Shown: positions 42,373 to 53,913 of the stretch, piece after piece
Layout of the letters: the number at the start of each line of letters is the position of its first letter
How positions within the stretch are numbered: position 1 is the stretch's first letter
From: an uncultured Anaerolineae bacterium
Lineage (GTDB): Bacteria > Chloroflexota > Anaerolineae > Anaerolineales > Villigracilaceae
DNA: 64,000 nt
Direction of reading: 5' to 3'
Assembly: GCA_903875215.1 (NCBI GenBank)
Contig: CAIQVH010000031.1
Location: 372,001 to 436,000 of the forward strand
Program-made: the position numbers and the translations under genes
The notes under the pieces: generated by a model
What the model was told of the DNA's origin: nothing
The model's database searches: none
Seen by the model: the letters and a program-made list of their open reading frames with translations, nothing else

Positions 42373-45300
42373 TTATCCGGGCAGCTGCCGGCTGCCAAAG
42401 ACATCCACCACGCGCCGGTTCAGGCGGTCGAGCGCCTCCAGCAGGCGCTCCTGCCAGTCTTCCTCTTTCAGGAAGTTGCACCAGTAGGCGTTTTTCCCGC
42501 CCCGGATGCCGGTGCCCAAATCGGAGAGCATACGCTGAGACATATTTTCCGTCAGGGCCGGGTAACGCAGCACGATCTGACCATTTTCCACGCTGACGGC
42601 GAGCAGTCCAGCCGAATCTGCGCGCAATTTAACGCGCATCTGGTAGAACAGATTCTGGAACATTTCGGGCAGGGGGCCAAAACGGTCAGCAAACTCGGAT
42701 ATCAGCGGTTCCAGCTCAAATTCGTCGCGCAGGCTGGCTATCCTGCGGTAGAGACGCAGGCGCAGTTCCTGGTTGTGAATATAGGAGGCGGGAATGCCAA
42801 TCGCGAGCGGCAAATCCACGGTCACCGGTTCTTTGAGTTCCTGCTCAAAAGCGGATAACTGAGAGGCGAACGAGCTTTCTTCGACTCCGGCCGGCAGCAG
42901 GTTCAGGGCGGTTCCAGCCGCTTTCAGCCGCCTGACTTCAGCGGCCAGCATGCGCGTGTACAGATGGAAACCGACGGCCTCGATCTGTCCGCTCTGGCGA
43001 TGACCGAGCAATTCGCCTGCGCCACGAATTTCAAGATCGCGCATGGCGATCGAATAGCCTGCGCCAAGCTGGGTGTTTTCGGCAATAACTTCCAGCCGCT
43101 CCTGGCCTTCCAGCGTAGGCGGTTTCTTGCGGTGCCGGAAAAAGTAGGCATAGGCGCGCGCTGCGCCGCGACCCACGCGCCCGCGCAGCTGATATAACTG
43201 CGCCAGGCCAAATGTGTCAGCCCGGTCAACGATCAGGGTGTTGGCATTTGGAATATCGAGCCCGCTTTCGATGATCGTCGTCGAAAGCAGGATATCGATC
43301 TTTCCATCGGTGAAATCGTGCATGATGCGCGACAGTTGATGTTCGTCCATTTGCCCATGCCCAATGCCGATGCGGGCCTCGGGGACCAGTTTTTGCAGGT
43401 GCATCTTCATGGCGTGGATGGTCTGAACGCGATTGTGGACGAAAAATATCTGCCCGCCGCGCTCCATTTCGCGCAGAATGGCTTGCCGCACCAGGCGCGG
43501 CGAATAGGGCCCAACATGCGTGATAACCGGCAGACGCTCCTCGGGCGGCGTATTCAGGTTCGAGATGTCACGTACACCGGTCAGGGCCATATAGAGCGTG
43601 CGGGGAATGGGAGTCGCGGTCAGCGTCAGCACATCCACTTCGGTGCGTAATTTTTTCAGGTGCTCCTTGTGAGTCACGCCAAAACGCTGCTCTTCATCAA
43701 TGATCACCAGCCCTAATTCCTTAAACTCCACATCCTGCGAGATCAAGCGGTGCGTCCCGATCAGGATATCCACCTTGCCCAGCAACAGATTGCGGAGAAT
43801 TTCACCCTGCTCGCGCGGCGAACGGAAGCGCGAGAGCATTTCCACCGTCACCGGAAAAGCCGCCAACCGCTGCTGAAATGTCTCAAAATGCTGCTGCGCC
43901 AGCACCGTAGTCGGCACCAGCACTGCCACCTGTTTGCCATCCTGCACGGCCTTAAACGCCGCCCGCAGCGCAACCTCGGTCTTGCCATAGCCCACATCGC
44001 CGCACAAAAGGCGATCCATCGGCCTGGCGCGCTCCATATCGCGCTTGATGGCCGCAATCGCCGCCACCTGGTCGGGAGTCTCCATATACGGAAAGCTGTC
44101 CTCCAACTCCTGCTGCCACAACGTATCCGGGCCAAAGGCATACCCCGAAACCGTCTGACGCCGGGCATAGAGCTCCAGCAGCTCCTCGGCCACCTTCTGA
44201 ACCGCTTCCTTCACACTGGCCTTGGCATTCGACCATTCCTGCGTCCCCAAGCGCGTCACATTGGGCGCGCCTTCCCCGCCGATATAACGCGTCAACCGGT
44301 CAGCCTGAAAAACCGGCACAAAGACCTGCGCCCCGCCCTCATACTCCACCGCCAAAAATTCACGCTCATGACCTTCCAGGACGCGCCGCACCAGCCCGAC
44401 AAATTTGCCAATGCCATAATCGACATGCACCACAAAATCGCCCGCGCGCAGGTCGCCAAAAGCGGCCTCAGGCGCTTCGGCAGCCTGTTTCTGCCGGCTG
44501 CGCGCCACCGGGCGCTCCCAGCCAAAAATTTCAGAATCAGAAATCAGGTGAACGGCAAACGGTTGGCCCGGCACCTCGCGCGGCTCCCCAAATTCGGGGG
44601 GATTTATTTTTAAGAAAAACCCTTCAGAGAGATGTCCCTCCACGAAAAGCGGATTCCGTTTAAGCGCCGCTTCCCCTTCCCCGCTCGAGCCGGCCTCCCG
44701 TTTCGAAGCAGCTTGCTCGCTCCACAACTCCTCCAGGCGCTGGCTCTGGCGCGAAACCACCACCACCGGATCCCGCGCCGTCACCAGCCCGGTCAGAACC
44801 TCCATAAAAGGCTTTAACCGCCCTCCAAACCGCTGCCCCGGCGAGAAAATCTCCCGCAGACCAACAGCCCCCGGGTCTGATTGCGTCTCAGAATCGCCTC
44901 CCTGTCCCAGTTCCAACCAGGCCCGGGCGTGGATCGCGTCCAACAGTTCAACCCAGGTCTGGTATGGGACGGGAAAATCAGGCGCCAGAGTGCCCTCCGC
45001 CAGCGATTCCTGGCGCAATTTAACCGCCTGTTCCTCCACATCCACCACCATAGCCTCAGCCAAGGAAAGGTCGTCCACCAGCACCAGTCCGCGCGACGGC
45101 AGATAATCCAAAATCGAAGCCGGGAAGGGATGATAGACCGGAATGAGAAACTCGGACGGTTCAAGCGCCGTATCTCCGGCCAAATTGACCTCGCTTGCTT
45201 CCCTGACCAAGAATTCCCGCGCCGGGGTGACCAGCAAACTTTCCATCTGAGCCACCGTGCGCTGGGAGCCGGGGTCAAAGCGCCGCAGGGTGTCAATTTC

Positions 45301-45921
45301 GTCGCCAAAAAAATCCAGCCGGGCAGGGTATGGCTCGGAAGGCACCCAGATATCGAGAATCCCGCCCCGCCGGGAAAACTGCCCCGGCTCGATGACAATT
45401 TCCACCGCCTGGTAACCGCTCGCCGCCCATTGATGGATCAGCGCATCCGGCTGAATCTCCTGCCCGACGGCGAGTCGTTTGCTGGCCTTAAGAAAGTCGC
45501 GGCGCGGCAAAGTGCGCGTCATCACCGCCCGCGCCGAGGCGACGATGACCGGCGCCAGGGCCGGTTTTTCGGCAAACGGCAGGTGATAGGCAGCCAGCGC
45601 CGTCAGGGCCTGCAGACGGTCGCGGCGCGTGGTATTGCCCCAGGCTGCATCTTCATAAAATAACGGGTTCGGCTCCGAAAACAGGTAACGCGCCGCCGAG
45701 GGCAGCCAGAAGGCCAACTCGTCGTAAAGTGCCAGGGCATGATCAGCCCGATCGGTCAGATAAATCAACGGACGATTCAAATCGCCATGCAGCGCTGCCA
45801 GCAGCGCCAGGCGCGCCGCGCGCGGCAAACTGAGAGCAGCCAGCGGGTGATTCTCCTGAACCTGCTTCAGCAGGGACTGGTATTCAGGGGTCGAGCGCAG
45901 GGAGGCAAGCAGGAAATCCAT
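42373..45921 (-). CDS. mfd: Transcription-repair coupling factor
   Basis: Removes stalled RNA polymerase from damage and recruits UvrA. It has the UvrB-like N-terminal module (LIYLTDRADHALALYDELAF, FSRRGGILDIWVPSE), the RNA-polymerase-binding domain (~500-570: GDFVVHVDYGIGKFVGL), RecG-like helicase motifs (CGDVGYGKTEVALRAAFKAV, DEEQRFG for Walker B, QLRGRVGRG for motif VI), and a C-terminal TRCF domain. About 1182 residues from ATG 45921, normal length. No good ribosome site is visible. Confidence 0.95.
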   Translation of the reverse strand: MDFLLASLRSTPEYQSLLKQVQENHPLAALSLPRAARLALLAALHGDLNRPLIYLTDRADHALALYDELAFWLPSAARYLFSEPNPLFYEDAAWGNTTRRDRLQALTALAAYHLPFAEKPALAPVIVASARAVMTRTLPRRDFLKASKRLAVGQEIQPDALIHQWAASGYQAVEIVIEPGQFSRRGGILDIWVPSEPYPARLDFFGDEIDTLRRFDPGSQRTVAQMESLLVTPAREFLVREASEVNLAGDTALEPSEFLIPVYHPFPASILDYLPSRGLVLVDDLSLAEAMVVDVEEQAVKLRQESLAEGTLAPDFPVPYQTWVELLDAIHARAWLELGQGGDSETQSDPGAVGLREIFSPGQRFGGRLKPFMEVLTGLVTARDPVVVVSRQSQRLEELWSEQAASKREAGSSGEGEAALKRNPLFVEGHLSEGFFLKINPPEFGEPREVPGQPFAVHLISDSEIFGWERPVARSRQKQAAEAPEAAFGDLRAGDFVVHVDYGIGKFVGLVRRVLEGHEREFLAVEYEGGAQVFVPVFQADRLTRYIGGEGAPNVTRLGTQEWSNAKASVKEAVQKVAEELLELYARRQTVSGYAFGPDTLWQQELEDSFPYMETPDQVAAIAAIKRDMERARPMDRLLCGDVGYGKTEVALRAAFKAVQDGKQVAVLVPTTVLAQQHFETFQQRLAAFPVTVEMLSRFRSPREQGEILRNLLLGKVDILIGTHRLISQDVEFKELGLVIIDEEQRFGVTHKEHLKKLRTEVDVLTLTATPIPRTLYMALTGVRDISNLNTPPEERLPVITHVGPYSPRLVRQAILREMERGGQIFFVHNRVQTIHAMKMHLQKLVPEARIGIGHGQMDEHQLSRIMHDFTDGKIDILLSTTIIESGLDIPNANTLIVDRADTFGLAQLYQLRGRVGRGAARAYAYFFRHRKKPPTLEGQERLEVIAENTQLGAGYSIAMRDLEIRGAGELLGHRQSGQIEAVGFHLYTRMLAAEVRRLKAAGTALNLLPAGVEESSFASQLSAFEQELKEPVTVDLPLAIGIPASYIHNQELRLRLYRRIASLRDEFELEPLISEFADRFGPLPEMFQNLFYQMRVKLRADSAGLLAVSVENGQIVLRYPALTENMSQRMLSDLGTGIRGGKNAYWCNFLKEEDWQERLLEALDRLNRRVVDVFGSRQLPG

Positions 45922-46092
45922 GGGAGGCCGGGGTTTGGGTGAAAAGGTAATCTGCAAGTATACAGCAAAAATGGTCTACCGTAAAAAAATACAGTCCTCG
46001 TCTCTCCACGCAAAGGGCTGTTTGCTCATCAAATCCCCACATTTTTGCACTGGTCACATCTGTGGTCTATTTCCGATCCAACATCAACGGCT

Positions 46093-46716
46093 TTATGCAG
46101 TACCGGTGCCATTAAACTTATTCATCGCCGCGTTCAGGTCTTCGGTCACCCAGGTCAGGGCGGCGTCGGCGGCTTTGTCGAGGGTCTCGGAAACGGTCAG
46201 TAGTTCTTTTTGGGTGAAGGCTTGCAGAACGTAATCGGCGGCTTGCATGCGGCCGGGCGGGCGGTCAATGCCAAGGCGCAGGCGGGCAAAATCGGGCGTA
46301 CCCAATTGCTCGATGGTGGATTTAATGCCCTTCTGTCCGCCCGCGCCGCCGCCGGGGCGCATGCGGATGGCGCAAAAGGGTAAGTCCAGGTCATCATGCG
46401 CCACCAAAATATGATCGAGCGGCACCTTGTAAAAATTTGACAGGCCCTGCACCGACTGGCCGGAAAGGTTCATGTAGGTCTGCGGCTTGGCGAGGATAAG
46501 CTTGTGCCCTTCGTACTGGGTGGTGATGACGATGGCTTTGGCCTGCACCTTCATACCGCGCGCGTTGAGGCGCGCAACCAGGGTATCGATGAGCATAAAG
46601 CCCATGTTGTGGCGCGTCTGGGCATATTCGCGGCCCGGGTTGCCCAGGCCGACGATCAGGTGGGGAAGAGTTTCGGTCATAACAGGTGATTTGAAGAGAG
46701 AAAGGAAAAAATTCAT
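46093..46716 (-). CDS. pth: Peptidyl-tRNA hydrolase
   Basis: Releases peptides from peptidyl-tRNA that dropped off the ribosome. Motifs LIVGLGNPGREYAQTRHNMGF (with catalytic Asn and His), PQTYMNLSG, VAHDDLDLP (catalytic Asp) and RPGGGAGGQKGIKS are all present. The reading frame starts at ATG 46716, whose codon overlaps the upstream stop (TGATG); this adds 12 residues before the usual N-terminus, and ATG 46680 is an alternative. It is translationally coupled to the secreted-protein gene upstream. Confidence 0.94.
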   Translation of the reverse strand: MNFFLSLFKSPVMTETLPHLIVGLGNPGREYAQTRHNMGFMLIDTLVARLNARGMKVQAKAIVITTQYEGHKLILAKPQTYMNLSGQSVQGLSNFYKVPLDHILVAHDDLDLPFCAIRMRPGGGAGGQKGIKSTIEQLGTPDFARLRLGIDRPPGRMQAADYVLQAFTQKELLTVSETLDKAADAALTWVTEDLNAAMNKFNGTGTA

Positions 46717-47393
46717 CAGGCGCGAAGTTTTCTGCTGAGGCTGAGCAGCAGCCCGAAAATGGCAAACAGGGCTGTTACGATGGCAGCGCCTTTGCCAAAA
46801 TTGACTGCGATCTCCTGCGGCGGCAGGATGACCGGGTTGGGCGGCAAGGGTGTGGGAGTGGCGGTGGGCAACTCGGTGGCGGAAGGAGCCGGGGTGAATG
46901 TGAGCGGTTGAAAAGGTGTCGGGCTGAGGAGTGTGGGGGTAACGGTCGGGGTATCCGTCGGCGGCTGGTCGTTGCGGATTTGGAAATTGACGTAATATTC
47001 TTGCGATCCTTCCTGGGTGCTGATGCGCAGCCGCAGGCGGTACTCCCCATCGCTGACCTGGGAGGTGTCCCAGTTGGAGAGCAGGTCACCGGTGATGGGC
47101 TGAAAGGAGCTGGCGAGCGGAAAGTAGGTTCCGCTGGTGTCGTCTGGATAGGCGAATGCCAGATCCCAAGCGCCGGAGGCGGTTCCACTGAGATTGACCA
47201 GGCCGCTGAGCACTTCTCCCTGCACCGGTCTGGTCAATCCATCCACTGCCGGAAGCGGGCTGACGGGGGGGACTGTCGGAGCGGGCGTGGGCTGCAAGGC
47301 TTCAGGCGTGGGAGAGGCTTCCTGCGCGGTGACAGGCCGGGGAACGGACATTAAAAGCAAAAGCAGAAGCAGCGCGGGCAGGCTTTTTTTCAT
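46716..47393 (-). CDS. Extracytoplasmic Pro/Thr-linker protein with C-terminal membrane helix
   Basis: Exported protein of 225 residues. A signal peptide (KKSLPALLLLLLLMSVPRPVTA) is followed by a Pro/Thr/Ala stretch, an Ig-like beta domain (~40-145: GEVLSGLVNLSGTASG, YRLRLRISTQEGSQEYYVNF), a long Pro/Thr-rich stalk, and a C-terminal helix (AAIVTALFAIFGLLLSL), so it is held on the outer face of the membrane. ATG 47393 overlaps the upstream stop (TGATG). Function unknown; a surface-adhesion or sensing role is only inferred. Confidence 0.75.
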   Translation of the reverse strand: MKKSLPALLLLLLLMSVPRPVTAQEASPTPEALQPTPAPTVPPVSPLPAVDGLTRPVQGEVLSGLVNLSGTASGAWDLAFAYPDDTSGTYFPLASSFQPITGDLLSNWDTSQVSDGEYRLRLRISTQEGSQEYYVNFQIRNDQPPTDTPTVTPTLLSPTPFQPLTFTPAPSATELPTATPTPLPPNPVILPPQEIAVNFGKGAAIVTALFAIFGLLLSLSRKLRA

Positions 47394-47593
47394 CAATAGC
47401 TGAATTTGAACCATTGGGTTCCAAGCAATACAGAGAGAGTGAGCAGGCAGGCGAATATGGCCAGCAGCAAGCCGCAGCCACAGCCGCAACAACCTCCGCG
47501 CCCATAGCCGAATTTTTTCTGCAGCCAGTCGAAGACTGCATCAATCAGGAAAAGTTTGAGCAAACCAGAGAGGCATCCGGGACGATCGTTCAT
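47393..47593 (-). CDS. Small Cys-rich membrane protein (66 aa)
   Basis: Unknown function. A cytoplasmic amphipathic helix (GLLKLFLIDAVFDWLQKKFG) leads to a Gly/Cys cluster (GRGGCCGCGCG) and then one membrane helix (LLLAIFACLLTLSVLLG). The cysteines at the membrane face could bind metal or be acylated; neither can be shown. GGAG lies 7 nt before ATG 47593. It heads a coupled three-gene unit with the stalked protein and pth. Confidence 0.66.
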   Translation of the reverse strand: MNDRPGCLSGLLKLFLIDAVFDWLQKKFGYGRGGCCGCGCGLLLAIFACLLTLSVLLGTQWFKFSY

Positions 47594-47759
47594 GAGGGGT
47601 CTCCTTTGCAGGACAATTGTTAAGTTTAACATGAATTACGCTTTTTTTTGAATTCGGTTGCCACTGGCGAGGATCGAATCATGAGTCCGGGAGGAAAGAG
47701 GGCGGCAGGCGGGTAATTTTATGGTAAACTCTGCCAGACCTTATCGACGGAGAGACTTT

Positions 47760-48134
47760 ATGACCAAAAACCGCAGCCAACTTATGGTTGAACGCTTGCG
47801 CGCGATGCAGGCTTCCACATCTGATATTGAAGCCTCCGCAGTGGTATCGGTGGACGGCCTGATTATGGCGTCAGCTCTGCAGCAGGGCGCCGAGGAAGAC
47901 CGCGTTTCGGCCATGTCGGCGGCCATGCTTTCGCTTGGTGAACGGATTGCGCAGGAGTTGGGGCGCGGGACGCTTGAGCAGGTTTACATCAAGGGTGATC
48001 GTGGCTTCATCGTTCTGATTTCGGTTGGTGACGAAGCGGTACTGACGGCCCTGGCGCGCCAGGAAGGCAAGCTGGGCCTGGTTTTCCTCGAAATGCGGCG
48101 TGCCGCCGAGGATTTGAGAAAACTGGTCGGATGA
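47760..48134 (+). CDS. Roadblock/LC7-domain protein (MglB-like)
   Basis: Soluble 124-residue Roadblock protein, the fold that in MglB acts on small Ras-like GTPases. Visible core: EASAVVSVDGLIMASALQQGAEEDRVSAMSAAMLSLGERIAQEL in parts, and YIKGDRGFIVLISVGDEAVLTALARQEGKLGLV. No GTPase partner gene (mglA-like) lies in the window. GGAGA stands 6 nt before ATG 47760; I reject the longer start at 47721. Its role could be in polarity or other signalling. Confidence 0.82.
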   Translation: MTKNRSQLMVERLRAMQASTSDIEASAVVSVDGLIMASALQQGAEEDRVSAMSAAMLSLGERIAQELGRGTLEQVYIKGDRGFIVLISVGDEAVLTALARQEGKLGLVFLEMRRAAEDLRKLVG

Positions 48135-48177
48135 AATTGATCCTGCTGCACCCGAAAGATTTTTTTTCGTCAACCCA

Positions 48178-48214
48178 TGTGGGGAGGACGCCGGTCAACG
48201 GCCCTCCCCACTGC
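48178..48214 (+). terminator. Hairpin between Roadblock gene and pyrG
   Basis: GTGGGGAGG / CCTCCCCAC stem with no T run after it. It could be a weak terminator or part of the pyrG leader. Confidence 0.4.
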
Positions 48215-48259
48215 CTTTGTAACCGGCAGGAATCAGCTTGCTGCGATTGGTGCAAATAG

Positions 48260-49930
<1,671 letters not shown>

Positions 49931-49951
49931 ACGAAAAATGGCAATAACTGG

Positions 49952-50040
49952 ACACGGATTACACGGAAAAAGCACGGATTTAAGAGCTTAAAAACAGGTT
50001 TTGTCCGTGCGCCCGAAGGGCAGTCCGTTAAATCCGTGTA
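49952..50040. repeat. CACGGATT-type imperfect inverted repeat
   Basis: ACACGGATT (49952-49960) and AATCCGTGT (50031-50039) form the outer arms; GCACGGATTTAA (49972) and TTAAATCCGTG (50028-50038) are a second related pair. Such CACGGATT/AATCCGTG motifs are found in many intergenic regions of environmental genomes; here it lies between pyrG and plsC. Confidence 0.5.
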
Positions 50041-50085
50041 CAAAGACTTTTTGCCTTGGTTGAATTCAAAATTAAATTAATGAAT

Positions 50086-50121
50086 GGAAACGCCCGGGGA
50101 GTTTTGTCCCGGGCGTTTATC
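50086..50121. terminator. Terminator between pyrG region and plsC
   Basis: AAACGCCCGGG / CCCGGGCGTTT stem with an 8-nt loop. Confidence 0.82.
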
Positions 50122-50163
50122 TTCTAAACTACTCACGACTATCCCTGCCCTTTTCCCGCGCCC

Positions 50164-50850
50164 CTATCCAAATCCTGCCGGCACCTCGGCGTAGACTCCG
50201 CGCAGATCGGCGGGCAGGTTGGCGGCCATAGTGAACATCATCTGGTCAGTCACTGCAAGCGGGCTGGCATCCAGGTCGGGGAAAATCGGCGGGGCGATGA
50301 TGACGTTGACCACGGTGCGGCGCGGAAAGGTCGTAAATAGATTCTGAATCCCATCCACCGAGACGACCACCAGCGGACAGCCGCTTTCAATGGCCAGTTT
50401 GGCTGCGCCCGGTTTGGCCAGCGCCAGACCCTTGCCGCGCGAGCGTGTTCCTTCGGGAAACATCGCCACCACCTGGCCGGTAGCCAGGATTTGACGGGCA
50501 TGATCCATCGCCCAGACATCGCGCTCGCCACGATAGACCGGGAAAGCGCCCAGGTTGCGGAACAGCCAATGGATGAACGATATTTGAAACAATTCAGCTT
50601 TGCCCATGTAATAGATCATGCGCGGCAGGGCCAACTGAAGCGGAAAAACATCAAAATTAACGAGATGATTGCAGGTGACCACCGCCGCTCCGGCAGCTGG
50701 CAGGTGCTCCACGCCAAAGACGCGCAAATCCATGAAAAAGCCCAGCACAAAACCGAGCAGCCTGACCACGAACTTGTGCAGGCGCGTCTCGTAGAGTGGG
50801 TAATTTAACCGGGGTCGCAGATCGTTTTCAGGCAGTTCAAGACGGGGCAT
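50164..50850 (-). CDS. 1-acyl-glycerol-3-phosphate acyltransferase (PlsC type)
   Basis: Membrane-associated enzyme that puts the second acyl chain on lysophosphatidic acid in phospholipid synthesis. It shows the H-x4-D catalytic motif (NHLVNFD) and the acceptor motif FPEGTRSRG. A hydrophobic segment lies near residues 38-55. 229 residues from ATG 50850; an upstream TTG at 50871 lacks a ribosome site. PlsC-type enzymes vary in substrate, so the exact acceptor is not proven. Confidence 0.88.
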   Translation of the reverse strand: MPRLELPENDLRPRLNYPLYETRLHKFVVRLLGFVLGFFMDLRVFGVEHLPAAGAAVVTCNHLVNFDVFPLQLALPRMIYYMGKAELFQISFIHWLFRNLGAFPVYRGERDVWAMDHARQILATGQVVAMFPEGTRSRGKGLALAKPGAAKLAIESGCPLVVVSVDGIQNLFTTFPRRTVVNVIIAPPIFPDLDASPLAVTDQMMFTMAANLPADLRGVYAEVPAGFG

Positions 50851-51031
50851 GGTCAGGTGGTGGAACAACAAACAAACGGAGGCAGGATGCGGCGGGAAAA
50901 TCCGGTTTCCAATCGAAAAAGTGGATTATACTTGGCCGGAAGTGAAATTCGACGCAATATCCCAAGCAGTGTTTCTTAAAAAGAACACTTTGCACGCTAC
51001 TTCGTTCTTATCACAATTTCAAGGAGTTTAA

Positions 51032-52333
<1,302 letters not shown>

Positions 52334-52348
52334 AAATTCAAAGTAAGC

Positions 52349-52387
52349 AGGACTCCCCGCAGGTTGTAATCTGCGGGGAGTTTTTTT
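52349..52387 (+). terminator. Terminator after eno
   Basis: ACTCCCCGCAG / CTGCGGGGAGT stem followed by seven T. Confidence 0.9.
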
Positions 52388-52501
52388 ACAGGCAGCCGCA
52401 TCCATGATCAGAAAACGACCATCAACAACCAGCAAGCCTCTCCACAATAAAAATCTGTTTGGCAATGCAAAGAATATATATTTAAAATATTGTTAGATTT
52501 C

Positions 52502-52529
52502 TTGACAAACAGATAGTTAATGTTATCAT
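52502..52529 (+). promoter_or_regulatory. Promoter of the ROK regulator gene
   Basis: -35 TTGACA (52502-52507), 16-nt spacer, -10 TATCAT (52524-52529). Confidence 0.75.
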
Positions 52530-52538
52530 AAAGGGGCA

Positions 52539-52556
52539 GTTATTCCACAAAATAAC
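52539..52556. promoter_or_regulatory. Probable ROK operator (autoregulation)
   Basis: GTTATT (52539-52544), 6-nt spacer, AATAAC (52551-52556) is a perfect inverted repeat between the promoter and the start codon. TTATT/AATAA half-sites are typical for ROK regulators such as Mlc and NagC. Confidence 0.6.
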
Positions 52557-52559
52557 GTC

Positions 52560-53807
52560 ATGTTACCGCTCATGAGCTATTTCAACTGGGCATCACCGCA
52601 TCAGATTGTAAAGAACCTTAACAAACACACTGTCGTAGACTTAATTCGGTTTACCCCAGGCGGGATTTCGCGCGTGGAACTGGCGGAACGCATGGATCTG
52701 AGCCGTGCCGCCATGACCACTATTGTTAACGACCTCATTGATGGAAAAGTCATTCGCGAAGCTGAATCGCGCAACAGCCAGACCGGTCGCCCACCGATCA
52801 ACCTGGAGATAAATCCATCACGGGGCTTTGTGGCCGGTATCGATATGGGCGCATCGCATCTCTCGCTGCTGCTGGCTAATTTTGGCGCACAGGTGATCGA
52901 CGAAGTGGAAATCCCCTTTACCGTGGCAGACGGGCCGGAAACCGGCATAGCGCAGGCCAACAAGCTTCTGGTTGAACTGCTGAAAAAAAATTCGTTGGAT
53001 CCTGGACAAATGAGCGCCATCGGAATCGGAGTTCCGGGGCCGATTGAAAGCGAGGCTGGCGTAGTTTTTGCCCCTCCCATTATGCCAGGCTGGAATAACT
53101 ATCCCATCCAGGCCAGCCTTGAAACGACATGGAATATGCCTGTTTCTCTGAACAATGACTCGGAGTTGGGCGCGATTGGAGAATGGGCCTACGGCGCGGG
53201 GCGTGGCGAAAATTTTCTGGCATACATCAAGGTTGGGACGGGAATTGGGTCCGGCCTGCTGCTGAATGGACAGATCTACCGCGGTGCCACAGGCTCGGCG
53301 GGCGAAATTGGACACCTGACCATTGAAGAAAATGGCCCACTCTGTGAATGCGGAAATGCCGGCTGCCTCGAGGCCCTGGCAGGCGGTAGGGCAATTGCCC
53401 GACAGGCACAGGATGCGATCCGCAAGGGACAACGCACACTCCTCTCCAGCCTTGGCCCGATCGAGGAAATCACTGCCCGGGATGTGGCCTCCGCTGCCCG
53501 CCGCGGGGATCTCGTTTCACAACAAATTATCAGCCGGGCCGGCAATTACCTGGGAATTGCGCTGGCAGGCTTGGTCAACCTCTTCAACCCGCGAACCATT
53601 GTCATCGGTGGCGGCGTAGCCCAGGTAGGCGACCTGTTCCTCCAGCCAATTCGCGACGCGGTTGCGCGGCGCAGCTTGCAAGCTTCGGCGCGGACAGTTA
53701 AAATAAACACAGCCATCCTGCGAAGGCGGTCATCTGCCATGGGCGCAGTAGTCCAGGCATTATCGATCGCGCTTCACCAAATTGCAGAAAGAAAGGAGGT
53801 GAGATAA
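52560..53807 (+). CDS. ROK-family transcriptional repressor
   Basis: Sugar-responsive regulator. A winged helix-turn-helix (ISRVELAERMDLSRAAMTTIVNDL, ~36-60) is joined to a ROK sugar-kinase-like domain with GIDMGASHL, VKVGTGIGSGLLLNGQ, the zinc motif CECGNAGCLE, and IVIGGGVAQ. It probably releases DNA on binding a sugar or sugar phosphate. It is followed at 106 nt by the ABC binding-protein gene, and a perfect ROK-type palindrome lies in its own promoter, so it likely controls itself and the maltodextrin genes. Confidence 0.9.
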   Translation: MLPLMSYFNWASPHQIVKNLNKHTVVDLIRFTPGGISRVELAERMDLSRAAMTTIVNDLIDGKVIREAESRNSQTGRPPINLEINPSRGFVAGIDMGASHLSLLLANFGAQVIDEVEIPFTVADGPETGIAQANKLLVELLKKNSLDPGQMSAIGIGVPGPIESEAGVVFAPPIMPGWNNYPIQASLETTWNMPVSLNNDSELGAIGEWAYGAGRGENFLAYIKVGTGIGSGLLLNGQIYRGATGSAGEIGHLTIEENGPLCECGNAGCLEALAGGRAIARQAQDAIRKGQRTLLSSLGPIEEITARDVASAARRGDLVSQQIISRAGNYLGIALAGLVNLFNPRTIVIGGGVAQVGDLFLQPIRDAVARRSLQASARTVKINTAILRRRSSAMGAVVQALSIALHQIAERKEVR

Positions 53808-53913
53808 CTTTCTACCATTGCACCATTCTTTTCACCTTTTTTCCATCCACCTTGTGTAAAGAAGCGTCTTGCTTCCCACCCAATTTCATCACTTTCTAAA
53901 AGGAGAAAGAGAA

